Below are positions 1 through 11,554 of a stretch of DNA of 64,000 bases, piece after piece. Below the pieces are notes generated by a model. The model worked only from the letters and a program-made list of their open reading frames with translations, was not told the origin of the DNA and made no database searches. The translations under genes were made by a program, and so were the position numbers. The DNA comes from Desarmillaria ectypa (taxonomy: Eukaryota; Basidiomycota; Agaricomycetes; Agaricales; Physalacriaceae). The stretch spans positions 1,044,501-1,108,500 of the forward strand of contig JAUDYN010000011.1 in assembly GCA_030407005.1 (NCBI GenBank), written 5' to 3'. Each line of letters begins with the position of its first letter. Positions within the stretch are counted from its first letter, which is position 1.

Positions 1-2834
1 ATCTCATTAATCAAGAGATGGACGTTCGTCGCAATTAAGACTCACCTCCGAGGATCCATCCTCATGCTTCAGTCTCAAGGTCAAGTTCTTGCCAGGTGCA
101 AAGCTCTCCAAGCCCAAGATATCCACCCTGTCGGAAGGCCTGACTTTGTCATAATCCTCAGCGTTAACGAAGGTCAACGCTAGCATTCCCTGCTTCTTCA
201 AGTTCGTCTCGTGGATTCGGGCAAAAGACCTCACAATGATGGCGAGGCCACCAAGGAATCGGGGCTCAAGAGCGGCGTGCTCACGAGAAGAACCTTCACC
301 GTAGTTGTGATCACCAATGACAACCCATTTGATGCCCTTCTCGCGGTAGTCGGCAGCAGTCTGAGGAACACCGTCCCATGCACCCGTAATCTGATTCTTG
401 ACCTTATTGGCCTCACCATTCTCAGCGTTGATGGCACCAATCAAGCAGTTTTCTGAACTGGTTGTTAGAATGGAGAAAAAATGGTCATGGAGTCAATACG
501 AACGCGAAATGTTTTCGAGATGTCCTCGATACTTTAACCAGGGACCACCAGCACTTATGTGGTCAGTTGCTGCAAAGAACACATTAAAAGACACATCGTG
601 ATCACTAATTCAATACTTACTGCACTTGCCCTTGACTTTGATCAGGATAGGGAGGTTTTCGGGCGTCTTGCCGTCCCATTTCTGGAATGGCTGCAACAAT
701 TGGAGTCGGTCACTAGAAGGGCTCACGGCGACGCTGACGCTAGCCCTGTCGGTGGGAGGAGGCTGGAAGGTATTTTGGCCGGGGTCGTATCCTTTTGGTG
801 GTAGTTCGTTTCCATTGGGCTCGGCAAACTTGAAGGGTTTGCCATCGGAACCGGTGAGAGAGTCTGTAAGAGGGTTGAAAGACAAGGATCCAGCAAAGAC
901 CATAGCAGTGACAATGTCCGGAGATGCGACGAACGCATGGGTCGCCGGGTTCGCGTCATTGCGTCCTGTGAAGTTACGGTTATACGAGGTGATGACTAGA
1001 AAAAATCAGTGCCAACGATGCGAGGCTGTACGACTTCGACATACTAGAGTTAGCTTCTCCCTTCTTCACATCTTTTCTGTCCCACTGGCCAATGCAGGGT
1101 CCGCAAGCATTAGCCAAAACAATACCACCGACTTGCTCGAAAGCAGCGATCTGACCATCCCGCTCAATAGTAGCCCTAACTTGCTCAGATCCTGGAGTAA
1201 TCGTGAACTTGCTCTTGGTTTCGAGTCCGTGGCTGGCAGCCTCCTTGGCGATGGACGCAGATCGAGACATGTCCTCGTATGAAGAATTAGTGCATGAGCC
1301 GATAAGGCCAACCTTGAGCTCCTCGGGCCAGTTGTTCTTCTTGACTTCAGAAGCGAACTGCGAGATAGGGGTGGCGAGGTCCGGCGTGAAAGGTCCATTA
1401 ATATGAGGTTCAAGTTCAGAGAGATTCTTATGTTACGTCTTAAGTGCAAGAATCAAGCTATTCCAAGGACTACTCACAATGTCGATGACTTGATCATATT
1501 CTGCATCTTTGTCTGCTTGTAAATTGTAGGCAAACTGTCGAGCATAGTTGGCAATGTCCTCTCGCTTGGTAGCCTTCAAATAGTCGGCCATACGGTGGTT
1601 GAAGGGGAACATGGAAGTGGTTGCACCTATTTCGGCGCCCATGTTGCAGATAGTGGCCATACCCGTGCAAGACAGCGATTCGACACCAGGGCCCTTGTAC
1701 TCGACGATAGCACCAGTTCCACCCTTAACTGTAAGAATACCCGCGACCTTCAAAATAACATCTGGACAGGTGTTTCGTTAAACAAGGACATGCGACGCGG
1801 GGGAAATAGGTACTAACCCTTAGGTGTTGTCCAGCCGCCAATCTTTCCCGTGAGGTTGACACCAATAACCTTAGGACACTTGAGCTCCCAGGGAATATCA
1901 GCCATAACATCGACAGCGTCGGCACCGCCGACACCACAAGCAATCATGCCAAGACCTCCAGCGTTGGGAGTGTGCGAATCCGTACCGATCATAAGACCTC
2001 CAGGGAAGGCGTAATTCTCCAAGATAATTTGATGGATGATACCAGAGCCTGGCCTCCAGAAACCGAGACCATACTTACGCGAGTATAAGAACATGATATA
2101 CATACAAAGCTAACTCACACACCTTGGCCGTTGCTGTTGCCAAAAAGTCATAAACCTCCTTGTTAATTTCTTTAGCGCGCGCCAAGTCCTTCACCCCGCC
2201 AACCTGGGCCTCAATCAAGTGGTCACAGTGGACGGTAGTTGGGACGGCTGCGGTATCCATTCCGGCACTCATAAATTGAAGAAGGGCCATCTGTAAAAGA
2301 TATCCATGACATCCGGCCTCAATGATGGAAGCGAAAACGTACCTGCGGGGTAGCACGGAAAGATAAGTCATGACGTCAGTTCTGAGGTCGGAAGGCGAAG
2401 GACCTCTGCATACCTGAGCAGTCGCATCCTGGCATGCGACACGCTACGAAATGACATTTAGTGAGCATACTGATGAAAAGATAAAGTCAACTTACATCCG
2501 GTCGAAGCTTCAGATAGCTCGTTCCCCGCTCAATATCCTGACCATGCGGGTCGTCGAGATGACCGTACAGAATCTTTTCCGACAGCGTCAGAGGACGTCC
2601 CAGTCTACGCGAGAGGTTAGGAAACGCGTATACTATAACTGGAAGGTACCCATACCTCTCACGAACGATAACGAGATTGTCTTCGATGCGTTGATAGTTG
2701 ATGAATACCCCTTTCTCAAGTAAGGACATTGGGACTTTGGTGTCACCAATCCGAGGAGCAGCAGTGGCCATTCCTGCAGCGAAACGCTGCAGGGACCGCA
2801 TTGCTTTTGCGGTTCTGTTCGAAAGGTTAAACAT
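1..2834 (-). CDS. ACO1: mitochondrial aconitate hydratase (aconitase), 3' end outside window
   Basis: Converts citrate to isocitrate in the TCA cycle through a 4Fe-4S cluster in the mitochondrial matrix. The start at 2834 gives a basic, hydroxylated N-terminus ([19 protein letters not shown]) that suits a mitochondrial presequence. The mature part follows with a segment reading [20 protein letters not shown]. The cluster cysteines are visible as [11 protein letters not shown] near 1300 and [11 protein letters not shown] near 1100. The swivel-domain motif [20 protein letters not shown] lies near 250-320. The gene is split into many exons. The open frame appears to stop at 7-9, but this follows a good splice donor (GAG|gtgagt, read on the minus strand near 44), and the usual C-terminal block of aconitase is missing. 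The last exon therefore lies beyond the window edge. Confidence 0.96.
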
Positions 2835-3506
2835 CGTCGAACACGATGAGCAAGGTCAGAGGAGAGATCAAAGAAAAGATCCGTTGCCGGTTCTTGCCAG
2901 ATTTATACCATCAGAGCCACGTGAAATTGCTTTCCCCGCCAATCAGAGTGCGTGTGTTATGGATTGTATAGTTATTTATTTAGTTTTCTGCGGGGTGGAA
3001 TATGATCTCCAGCGAGCCGTCGGGTGCCCTTTATTGCGTCGCACAGGATGGAATGTCATTGACCCGCTCTTTTGCCGCAAAAAACGCTTAGAAAATGTCC
3101 TGGTGACCAACAGGCAGCCAATAAGACCAATAAGAGGGTGTGCCGGTCGGCCGACCACTGCACGAACTTTAAACCTTGGTCTCCGATGACGCTAATGCAG
3201 CTGCACTGGTACGTACATTTCAGTCTTAATGATACGAAAAAAAAGATGCGTCTCTATCGGTTAGTCTGCTCAACAAAAGAACGAAAGACAAACCGGCATT
3301 CCGAGATAGTTCGACATCTGCTCACTGGTAGCTTTCCCAGTTGTGGAGAAATGATAAGCATCAAGGTTGAAGCGGCACAGTGTGGGGTACAATCATTTGT
3401 CGCGCCTGAATTTCCAAAAGACTGATGTATAAAACAGCGCGTAAAAGTACAGGTCACAAGATGTTCGTAGTAGGAAGCCACAAGATTGTAGTCCTTGATA
3501 ACGAAA
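2835..3506. promoter_or_regulatory. aconitase promoter and downstream spacer
   Basis: This spacer lies between the aconitase start and the stop of the lactonase-like gene. A CCAAT element (gccaatcag) sits about 100 bases upstream of the aconitase ATG, a usual position for the fungal HAP complex, which controls respiratory genes. The role is inferred from position and motif only. No credible gene is seen. Confidence 0.3.
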
Positions 3507-5127
3507 TCAAGGACCACCAAGAGGAATACCTTTAGCCGCAATCTTGGCAAGGAAAACCCTGGTCTCAGCAAGAATGATAAGTCTACCATTGCCCGCAAAG
3601 ACCATATTGGCCGAGGTCATTCCTAAGAAGAATTTCCCGAGTAGAGTTCCTTCGTTGTTCCATACCTGTGGCGGCCGTTAACAGCTGTTGTGACGTTAGG
3701 GCTTCGAAACTATACTTACTTGCACCCCATCGCCACAACCGGAGTATACGTTGCCGTCGGTATCAACTTGGATCCCATCAGGAACGCCTGAGTCCACGTA
3801 GGCAAAGACGCGTCGGTTCTTAAAGGCATGGGTTTTCGGATCTACATCAAAGGCATAACTGCGCGAGCATGATTTAGAGATCCGGGATTGAGCAAGGTGC
3901 AAGTGAGAATCCCTACATTGTAGCGGGCTCTGTTTGATTATTTCCGAAGTATCCGCTTGCAGCGCCCGTGTCTGTGCTACAGGGATTTTGGGAACCGAAG
4001 TGACAGAGAAGCGTATTCCACTCACATATACGCGGTCTTGCCGTCTCCTGAAAATGCCAGCCCATTACATTTGTCGAACCCATCTGCCACGACACGGACA
4101 ACTCCAGTGTCAGGATCAAATCGATACACCTGGTTCGGCATTTGAGGAGCAGACCGAAAGCGGTTGAGGAATCCGTATCTGCAAGGCGTAAGATAATTTC
4201 CCAAGGACACGACAGAAGGTTTGACGGACGTCACATCGGTAAAGAATATCTTCCCACTCGGATGGACTTTGATATCATTCAGAGAATTGAATTGACGACC
4301 AAAATAGTTGTCGAGGAGAACGGTGACGTTATGGGGTGGATGGGGATTGACGAGGGCTATTGAAGGAGGAAGAGGACCTCGACCTGACGTGATCAGAAGG
4401 AGGGAAGACTTGTAAGGCCCAGTTCCCCCGTTGGTCATTTGGATTGTGTCCGGGAGGATAAGCTACGATCGAGGGAGATTCGCGTAAAGATATGAATCAT
4501 AGAATAGATCTTACTGGAGTGATTGGTACAGAAGACCCTTTCACGGCTTCTGCTGCAGAGAGGCTTAATTTCGAGATTTCATTGTTGTGCTCCAAGTCGC
4601 TCATGCCCAGCAGGCCCCCGTCGTTACTAGCAAAAAATACATCATCCGAGGAAGGATCATAGATGGGTGCCTCGTGTGCAAAGGCAAAAGTATCATTGGA
4701 AGCGACCTCGTGAATGGACGGAAATGAACCTAAAACTGCTAGGAACGATCGATCGAATACTTGGAAAAATGGAGGGGTAGTATTCGTAGGATTGAAATAG
4801 GATTCAAAGGAATTTTTGCGGAAGGAGGCATTGGCGCCCAAAGTAACCACCGAACGTGGATCGACAAGCTATGATGGGACACATTGGTGTCGATTACCTC
4901 GGTTACTCCAAGTAGTAAATCATACGCACGACGGATTGAGGAGGCAGACGGAGTTCTGCCATACCGCCGGGGAACATTTTGGCCCAGGCAAAGGCCACCA
5001 GGGCCACCAGGGCGACGACGAGATAGGGCATGAAAGGCATGGACGTGGACTCTTTACTGGTAGACTTTGATGACTCTCCCATGGCCCTCTTCGAGGTCAA
5101 GCACATGTACGGTCCTTGTTGCCTCAT
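3507..5127 (-). CDS. SMP-30/gluconolactonase/LRE-like protein with N-terminal membrane anchor
   Basis: The predicted protein starts at 5127. It has a short cytosolic segment, then a hydrophobic helix (MPYLVVALVALVAFAWA), then a six-bladed propeller of the SMP-30/lactonohydrolase type. Family motifs visible are SLNDIKVHPSGKIFFTD (near 4260-4320) and CNGLAFSGDGKTAY (near 4030-4080). These correspond to the metal-binding Asn-Asp strand and the repeating strand signature. At least five exons join in frame, with donors such as gtaaga at about 4513. The last exon, 3507-3664, ends in AKGIPLGGP and TGA. Relatives hydrolyse lactones or organophosphates with a divalent metal; the substrate here cannot be told. 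Like many basidiomycete relatives it is probably a type II membrane protein or secreted. Confidence 0.85.
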
Positions 5128-5976
5128 GATCGGTGTTTATCCGGATCTGTTTCCGAGATACGGGGCGTTTGAGTCCGTGTCCGAAGCACAAAGTCGGGTG
5201 CAATTAGGTCTGGAACATCTCCGATAAACGGCGGTGATCCGTATATAGGAATGCCGCCGTGGGCGGGACAACTAAATATAGTATACCACCAGAGACTTTC
5301 GGCCGAGCGAGCAGAAAAGGAAATCATCATCCTCGGAGTTTCGGATATGACATTTTGACTAAATTTTTGACACCCTCTTACCAACGGTTGACATCCACCG
5401 ACCCTCTTGATGCATATGTTCAACGGAAACCAGCTTCACACCGACGAGATTGTTATATTCGCCGTACTTCATCTTTCCATGAACTGATCATCATTATCAT
5501 CCCTGAAGGATAGATGTTCGACACGAACCAGGGTAAGCATACATACTCAGTGAAATTCCAAGTGCATCACTGACTCGAGGCTCTGACTGTAGTATAAGCA
5601 TGCCGACCTGGCAAAGCTCGTCGGCATCGCTGCATCGACTGCTTCTAGTTCCATCAGACGGACTAAAGATCGCCAGTACTCCGGCAATGATGACGCCTGT
5701 TAAACACCAATTTTTGAAAACTGTCGCGGTAAAATACGGAAAATATGAAACACTGCCGATTTCAAGGTGGCGAATTCGGGAGGGTTTTCCGGCGGCGATT
5801 TGTTGTTCTCGATTTAAGCAACGTTTCTCTCGAAACTTTCAAGCTTCGTGGCTTCCATCCTCTTCGTGTTATATTTGGTGTGCCTGGCGTGGGATTCGCA
5901 CCGGAGTCATCCACCGCTATTTCACCCATAGTTCCACCGTAGTAACCTTGCACGGCCTCCAAACGTCGCTCGCTCC
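5128..5976. other. divergent intergenic region, possible missing 5' exon of the desaturase
   Basis: This 850-base stretch lies between two divergently read genes. It contains a TATA-like box (gtatatagg near 5240) oriented for the lactonase-like gene. An open frame at 5600-6118 has no family resemblance and is probably chance. Upstream exons of the desaturase could lie here, since its N-terminus at 5977 is somewhat short, but none could be joined with confidence. Confidence 0.3.
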
Positions 5977-7473
5977 ATGTATCAACTCTTGTCTTCACTT
6001 ACAAGCAACTTCCCTGCTATTCTTGGTGTTCGATGGTTTAATATGTTCGTTCTCACTGCCACGCCGGCCGTGGGATTATTGGGTCTTTTCTGCCGTCCTC
6101 TTGACCGTCAAACAATAGCCTTTTCTGTGCTGTATTATGTTTTCTCAATGCTTGGTGAGCCTTCTTTTCTGTCGTACAAAGTTGTTGACCTGATCCTGAT
6201 TAGGTATCACCGCTGGTGTGTGAACTCTTCTTTTGACGTTAGTCGTGGCTCATCCTTCGCGCCAGGCTATCACCGATTGTGGTCCCACAGGTCGTATAAT
6301 GCATCAATGCCCCTGCAACTCTTTCTACTTGCTGGTGGGACCAGCGCAGTTCAGGGATCTTGTTATTGGTGGTCCCGATCTCATCGGTCACACCATCGCT
6401 ATACGGACACAAAGCTCGACCCATACGATTCTAATCGTGGACTGCTATGGACCCACCTAGGTTGGATGATGTTCGTAACGGACCTTCATTCTGGGAAGGC
6501 AGATGTCTCCGACCTTCGAAATGATCCGTTATTGCAATCTCAGCATCGCCATTACTTTTATCTGCTTCTTATCTTTGGTTTCGTCATCCCTACGATCATA
6601 CCAGGGCTAATGTGGGGGGATTGGATAGGCGGATTCTGTATCGCTGCATGTCTTCGTCTGGTCGTAGCTCATCATGTGAGTGTAATTACGTTTCTTTTGC
6701 TCCAAACTGATTTTGCTCAGGGTACCTTTTGTATCAATTCCATCGCCCACTATCTGGGTTCAACACCTTTCGATGACAAATTGAGTCCTCGCGATCATTT
6801 TCTGTCTGCGATTCTTACAATGGGTGAAGGATACCACAATTTTCACCACCAGTTTCCGATGGACTATCGTAACGCCGTCCGTTGGTATCAGTACGATCCA
6901 ACGAAGTGGTTTATAGCCACGTGTAAATTCCTTGGATTGGCTTCGCATCTCCGAATGTTTTCCAAAAATGAGATTGAGAAGGGAGCTTTGACAATGAAGC
7001 TCAAAAACTTAAAAAAGGTACAGGAATCCCTTTACTGGCCGACGCCTATCAAAGAACTTCCGGTGATATCCTGGGAAACGTGTACGTATACACACGGTCC
7101 CGTTGCTTGCACGTTTCTGACATCAGATAGTCCAGGAACAAGCGAAGACGCGGCCGCTTATCCTGGTGGCAGGCTTTATCCACGATGTTGCGGCATTTCT
7201 CCCCGAGCATCCTGGGGGGTCTTCTATCTTGACTGCAAGCTCAGGCAAAGACATGACATCTTCATTCTTTGGGGGTGTCTACAGCCACTCCAATGCTGCG
7301 CATAACGTATGTCCCGTCTGGACCTCTTCTTCTATCGCAACTGATCGACTGGGTCAAAGTTGCTATCCATGATGCGAGTGGGCGTCCTTCATGGTGGCGT
7401 CGAGATGCCCGTAGAGCACGCACTTCCTCCTGCCCAAAGCTTTTATGTAGCCACACGTCTTGACGCCATATGA
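5977..7473 (+). CDS. OLE1: stearoyl-CoA (delta-9) desaturase with C-terminal cytochrome b5 domain
   Basis: Introduces the cis-9 double bond into palmitoyl- and stearoyl-CoA in the ER membrane. All three iron-binding histidine boxes are present: HRLWSH near 6276, HRSHH near 6387 and HNFHH near 6837. The desaturase part is followed by a fused cytochrome b5 domain with the haem signature EHPGG near 7210, as in yeast Ole1. Introns: about 6153-6203, 6216-6266, a 45-base intron near 6676-6720 that happens to stay open in frame, one near 7082-7131, and a last one near 7306-7358. The final exon ends in VATRLDAI and TGA at 7471-7473. The start is uncertain: ATG 5977 gives a short N-terminus, and an earlier exon may exist. 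Confidence 0.9.
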
Positions 7474-8288
7474 TTCTTCTGCCAGCGCCCATGTTGCGGA
7501 GCCGCCCGAGATGATGCAAGTCTTATTGGTTGCTGCAGAGAGCATTTATAGAGACAATTTTGTTCCGTAATACTGTACATGTATCTATCTCTTCTATTAA
7601 CCCACTCCGATCTGCAACGGACTTGACCGTTTCTCCGATCAGACCCGCTTGTAAGGTTCGTCTCAAGCACTGTTGTTCCTGATTAGATTTCATTGCGTGG
7701 ATTTCACCTTGCAGATTTTATCATACAGTGGTCGTATCACGGGTTGTTGTGATGTATCAGTTGAAATCAGGGTCGGGGATCTCGTTAAAAGATGATCGAT
7801 ACCGCCTGGGCGTGCTCCATTTGGTACATCACACTTCGAACTCGAGTATGTGCCAGCCGGGAAGATGTATGTTTCGTGAGTCGACTTATTTTTGAGCGCT
7901 CGGATGTTCATCACCTTATACGGAAGAGTTCTCTCTTATGAGATAGGCCAGACAGAAGGGTCGTAAGCTTTGTACTTTCAGGGCTGCAGATGTTCTAGGA
8001 AAGTTGGTCAGCTCTTCTCCAAACTCCGCGGACGTCTATTGTGGGGCCCGGCTATCCGCATAGGACAACGGTCCTGCTGTATGCCCTCAAGGAACGCCTT
8101 CAGGTTCCAGGGTTTACCCATCAGCGCATTAGCCTATTGGTTACAGTACGTCGAGAATCACTCCCTTGGCCGAATAATTACTCACTTCACCCGGTAGACC
8201 AACGGCATGACTTCTAACCTGATATCGGCGCATACCATCGGGCCACTATATAAAGCATGTGTGCCATCCATGCTCTCTCAGTTTCAAC
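7474..8288. other. intergenic, no supported gene; TATA box of the next gene
   Basis: No complete gene is supported. One plus-strand segment (about 7790-7875) reads as an open stretch containing APFGTSHFELEYVPAG, but neighbouring frames carry stops and no family was recognised. A TATATAAA element at 8247-8254 lies 35 bases before the ATG of the adenylating enzyme and is a likely core promoter. Confidence 0.4.
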
Positions 8289-11036
8289 ATGGTCCTCCTC
8301 CAGTCTACGACACCGTTAACGGCTATTCCAACCAATTTGACAGTCCCACAGTTTCTATTAGACGAATATCACCATGTTACCCGTCCTACACGGCTTGCAC
8401 GAACCCCGTGTTTGATCGACGATGATACGGGGCAAGTGGTCTTTATAGACGAAGTAAATATTCCGCGGTTTGTAGAGACATTATACTGAGATTATCCCTC
8501 TCAGCTTCGAACTCGTTCTCGAGACATTGCATCAGTCATGTATCATCGGTTCAAAATACGTGAGTCCAATCTATAATCTGCCGAAGCTGTGGCGCTCATA
8601 AATGTTTAGAACACGACGACATAGGTCAGTTGTTTTGCTTAAATTACAGTCTACCTCTAACACACATGCTCCTCAGTATCCATAATGAGCTACAATCATA
8701 TTGGTATGCTCATCTGTTGTTTCGTGATCATCTTTAACACACCCGGTCAGATTTTGGCCCGTGTGTTTGGGCGACACACCGCGTGGGCGGCGTGGTATCG
8801 TGAGTTCAAGTATCGTACTTTCCGCGATTGATTATTGAATTGCCGGATGTCCATGCGCTCCAGAACGCTAAGCCCTACACTTGTATTAGGGGAACTAGGT
8901 AACTAGACTAGGGCATACATTGCTCTTTTTGTTTCTCACCTTTCCTTTCTAGTGCATCACCTTAACATCGCTAGACCCTCTTTGCTGATCGTTCATGCTG
9001 ACTGTTTGTCCATGGCTGTATCGGCGGCATCGTCGATTAAACTTGCTCTGGACCGTCTAATCATCATTGAGGCGCCAGTTTGGAAGGAACCTGTCCCTTA
9101 TCACTCATTGCACGAGTTGATAGGGCAAGGTTCACGCCTTCCGCCACCAGTCGAAAGAATTCTATACGAAGGGGAAGGAAAACGAGCGATTGCGTTTCTG
9201 GCACCTTCATCTGGAACTACCGGCATTCAGAAGGTAGGTGTCACTCGGTTATCTATTCTAAATGGATGCTTCGCTGATATCATCCACAGGCCGTCTCTAT
9301 TACGCACTTCAATGTTGTTAGTATGATTATACAAGAGGCTACCTTTAACAAGTTAAATGAAGCATACGCGCCATGGAGCGAGCAGCGGTTCAGACCAGGG
9401 GACGTCTGTGGCGGCTGTAAGCATTAGCTCTCTCTTTTTCCTTATGCTCACTGAGGTAATCTCTTAACCTAGTTTTGCCGCTCTATCGTGCGTGCTCCGT
9501 AAGTATCATAATACAACCGAGAGCTGATCCTTTAATGCAACAGACATATATGGCCTTGTCTTCAATGTGAGCTATTGTTGTGATATCTTTGAAGGCGTCA
9601 TCCTGATTCTTTTCAGCTACATTATATGCTATATGCTGCGGTGAGTGCCTTCGTTCCGCCCCTGATCGTGCTATAAAATCTGCCTAGATGTCACTCGTCC
9701 TCTCGAGGAAGTTTCATTTCGAAAGCTTTCTTTCCAGCATAGAACGACACCAAATCACACACTTACCGTGAGCATGCGTTAGCTCCTGTCCGATTTAGTC
9801 GGACTCTAACTGCAGATATCATTTTTCTTACTAGATTGGTTCCACCTCAGGCAGTCTTACTTTGTAAGGTGCGTGGGACTCCGTCTATTCATTATTACCG
9901 AATGTTGAAATCTTGCAGCATCCAGCCGTCAAGAATTATAATTTGTCATGTGTGCGATACTGCATCATCGCCGCGGCACCGCTGAGCGCATCGCTGACGG
10001 AAGAGCTTCTCACGGTAATGCCCAACATCCAGTTAGGCCAAGCATATGGTACGTCATTCTAAAAGGATATCCATTGAACAGTCGCGGACTTGACTTGTAG
10101 GTATGACCGAGACTTGTGGAGCCGTTAGCATGGTAGGCGACATTTAGCACGAGAACCTTGACAGTTAATGCAGTCTACGAACAGTTCCCGGTAACTCAAA
10201 AGGTCGGAACGCTAGGAAGTGGAGGCCAACTTCTTCCAGGAACGACGGCTAAGGTGGTCAAAGAAGATGGAACTATTGCCCAGGATGGTGAAGTCGGCGA
10301 ATTGTTGATCAAAGGTGGACAAGTAGCCCTCGGCTATTATGGAAACCCTACGGTGTAAGTACATTAATTGACTACTGATCGGGCCGACTGATTAGAGTTT
10401 CCCTTTTTCAGGACCGCAGAGACTTTTGTTGGCGGGTGAGGACCATCTTGAGGAGTCGTCGTGTACTGTTCCTGATGCGCGACAAGGTGGCTTCGTACGG
10501 GAGATCAGGTCATGTTCAAAGGCGGGGACTTGTTCGTCATGGATCGCGTGAAAGAGCTAATCAAGGTCTGTTACTTACACTTCTTCTCGTCATCATTCGC
10601 TCTTCTCAATTCGAACGGAATAGGTCAAGGGATTCCAAGTCCCACCTGCGGAGTTGGAAGGCCACCTGCTAACACATACATGTGTTGCCGATGCAGCAGT
10701 CGTCGGTGTGGCGGACGAATTTGCTGGGGAACTTCCTCTTGGATTCATCGTCTTGAAATCAGAAGTTGGCCGAGCAGTTAAAGAGGATCTGGCTTTTGCG
10801 GAAGAGGTTAGGTTTGACATCTTTGAGGTACTAGCCCTCTCATTAACCTGCCATATGTCTCGTTAACGCTATCACAGCATGTCGCAAAATCCAAATCCAG
10901 TTACAAGTGGTTGACTGGAGGAATTGTTTTCATTGATGCCATTCCACGCAACGCTTCCGGTAAGATCCTTCGACGTGTTCTACGACAGCAAACAAAGAAA
11001 CATTCTTGCCCTTCCCAATATCGCACTAAAATGTAA
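8289..11036 (+). CDS. AMP-dependent acyl/aryl-CoA ligase (4-coumarate-CoA ligase-like)
   Basis: An ANL-superfamily adenylating enzyme of about 580 residues, spread over many small exons. Motifs in order: the phosphate loop [11 protein letters not shown] near 9205, YGMTE near 10100 (adenine and acyl-adenylate binding), [12 protein letters not shown] near 10290, the hinge [15 protein letters not shown] near 10540-10650 across an intron, and the catalytic lysine in [11 protein letters not shown] near 10950. It ends in SQYRTKM and TAA at 11034-11036. The last residues are not a clear peroxisomal SKL signal. Basidiomycete 4CL-like enzymes activate aromatic or fatty acids as CoA thioesters; the substrate cannot be read from sequence. 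The start at 8289 follows a TATA box by 35 bases. Confidence 0.9.
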
Positions 11037-11554
11037 AAAGTGTATCGTTTTTTGTTTATTTAGTCACAAGTGTTTATTACTCGACTGGAGGATGGAAATG
11101 CATCTGTATTGTAGTCTCTCGAACACATCGGTATATTATATGACACGTCGCTTACTTCAACCAACGAATTTCAACGAATTTTATGATGTCTATTTTATCA
11201 CAAGAGTGAAGGAGATATACAGTCTAACGAAGCCTATTGCTAAAGAGAACGAGTGAAAACGATATGAACTTTACGATCGAGACAACAAGCTCGCTAAGAT
11301 AGAAACACAGGAGTAGCGAAAGGAGGTCAAACACTTATATGCCTGGCAAGGTAAATTAGACTACGTTTCGAACTTAGAATGAAGGAAGTACTCACAGAAA
11401 GCCCAACATAATACACTGCCAATACGAAGTGAAAGAAGCGGTCAGCGATGCAACGATCAGAGAAAGAGAGTGAGGGCGTTTCTAAAGCTTGATATCCAGA
11501 AGTAGTGAAGATTTTTGAGAAATGCTTGATTGAACACCGACTTGTAGCTGCTCG
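11037..11554. other. intergenic between convergent genes
   Basis: An AT-rich 3' region shared by the adenylating enzyme (plus) and the CPL1-like gene (minus). No coding or structured element was recognised. Confidence 0.5.

Noticed and set aside
7..9. TAA as the true end of aconitase
   Set aside because: It follows a good splice donor and the usual aconitase C-terminal block is missing, so it lies in an intron.
3696..4440. Plus-strand open frames over the lactonase-like gene
   Set aside because: They oppose exons with clear SMP-30 motifs and joined splice sites.
5600..6118. Plus-strand open frame containing HRYFTH, reminiscent of a desaturase histidine box
   Set aside because: No other desaturase feature around it and it overlaps the real desaturase in another frame; likely chance.
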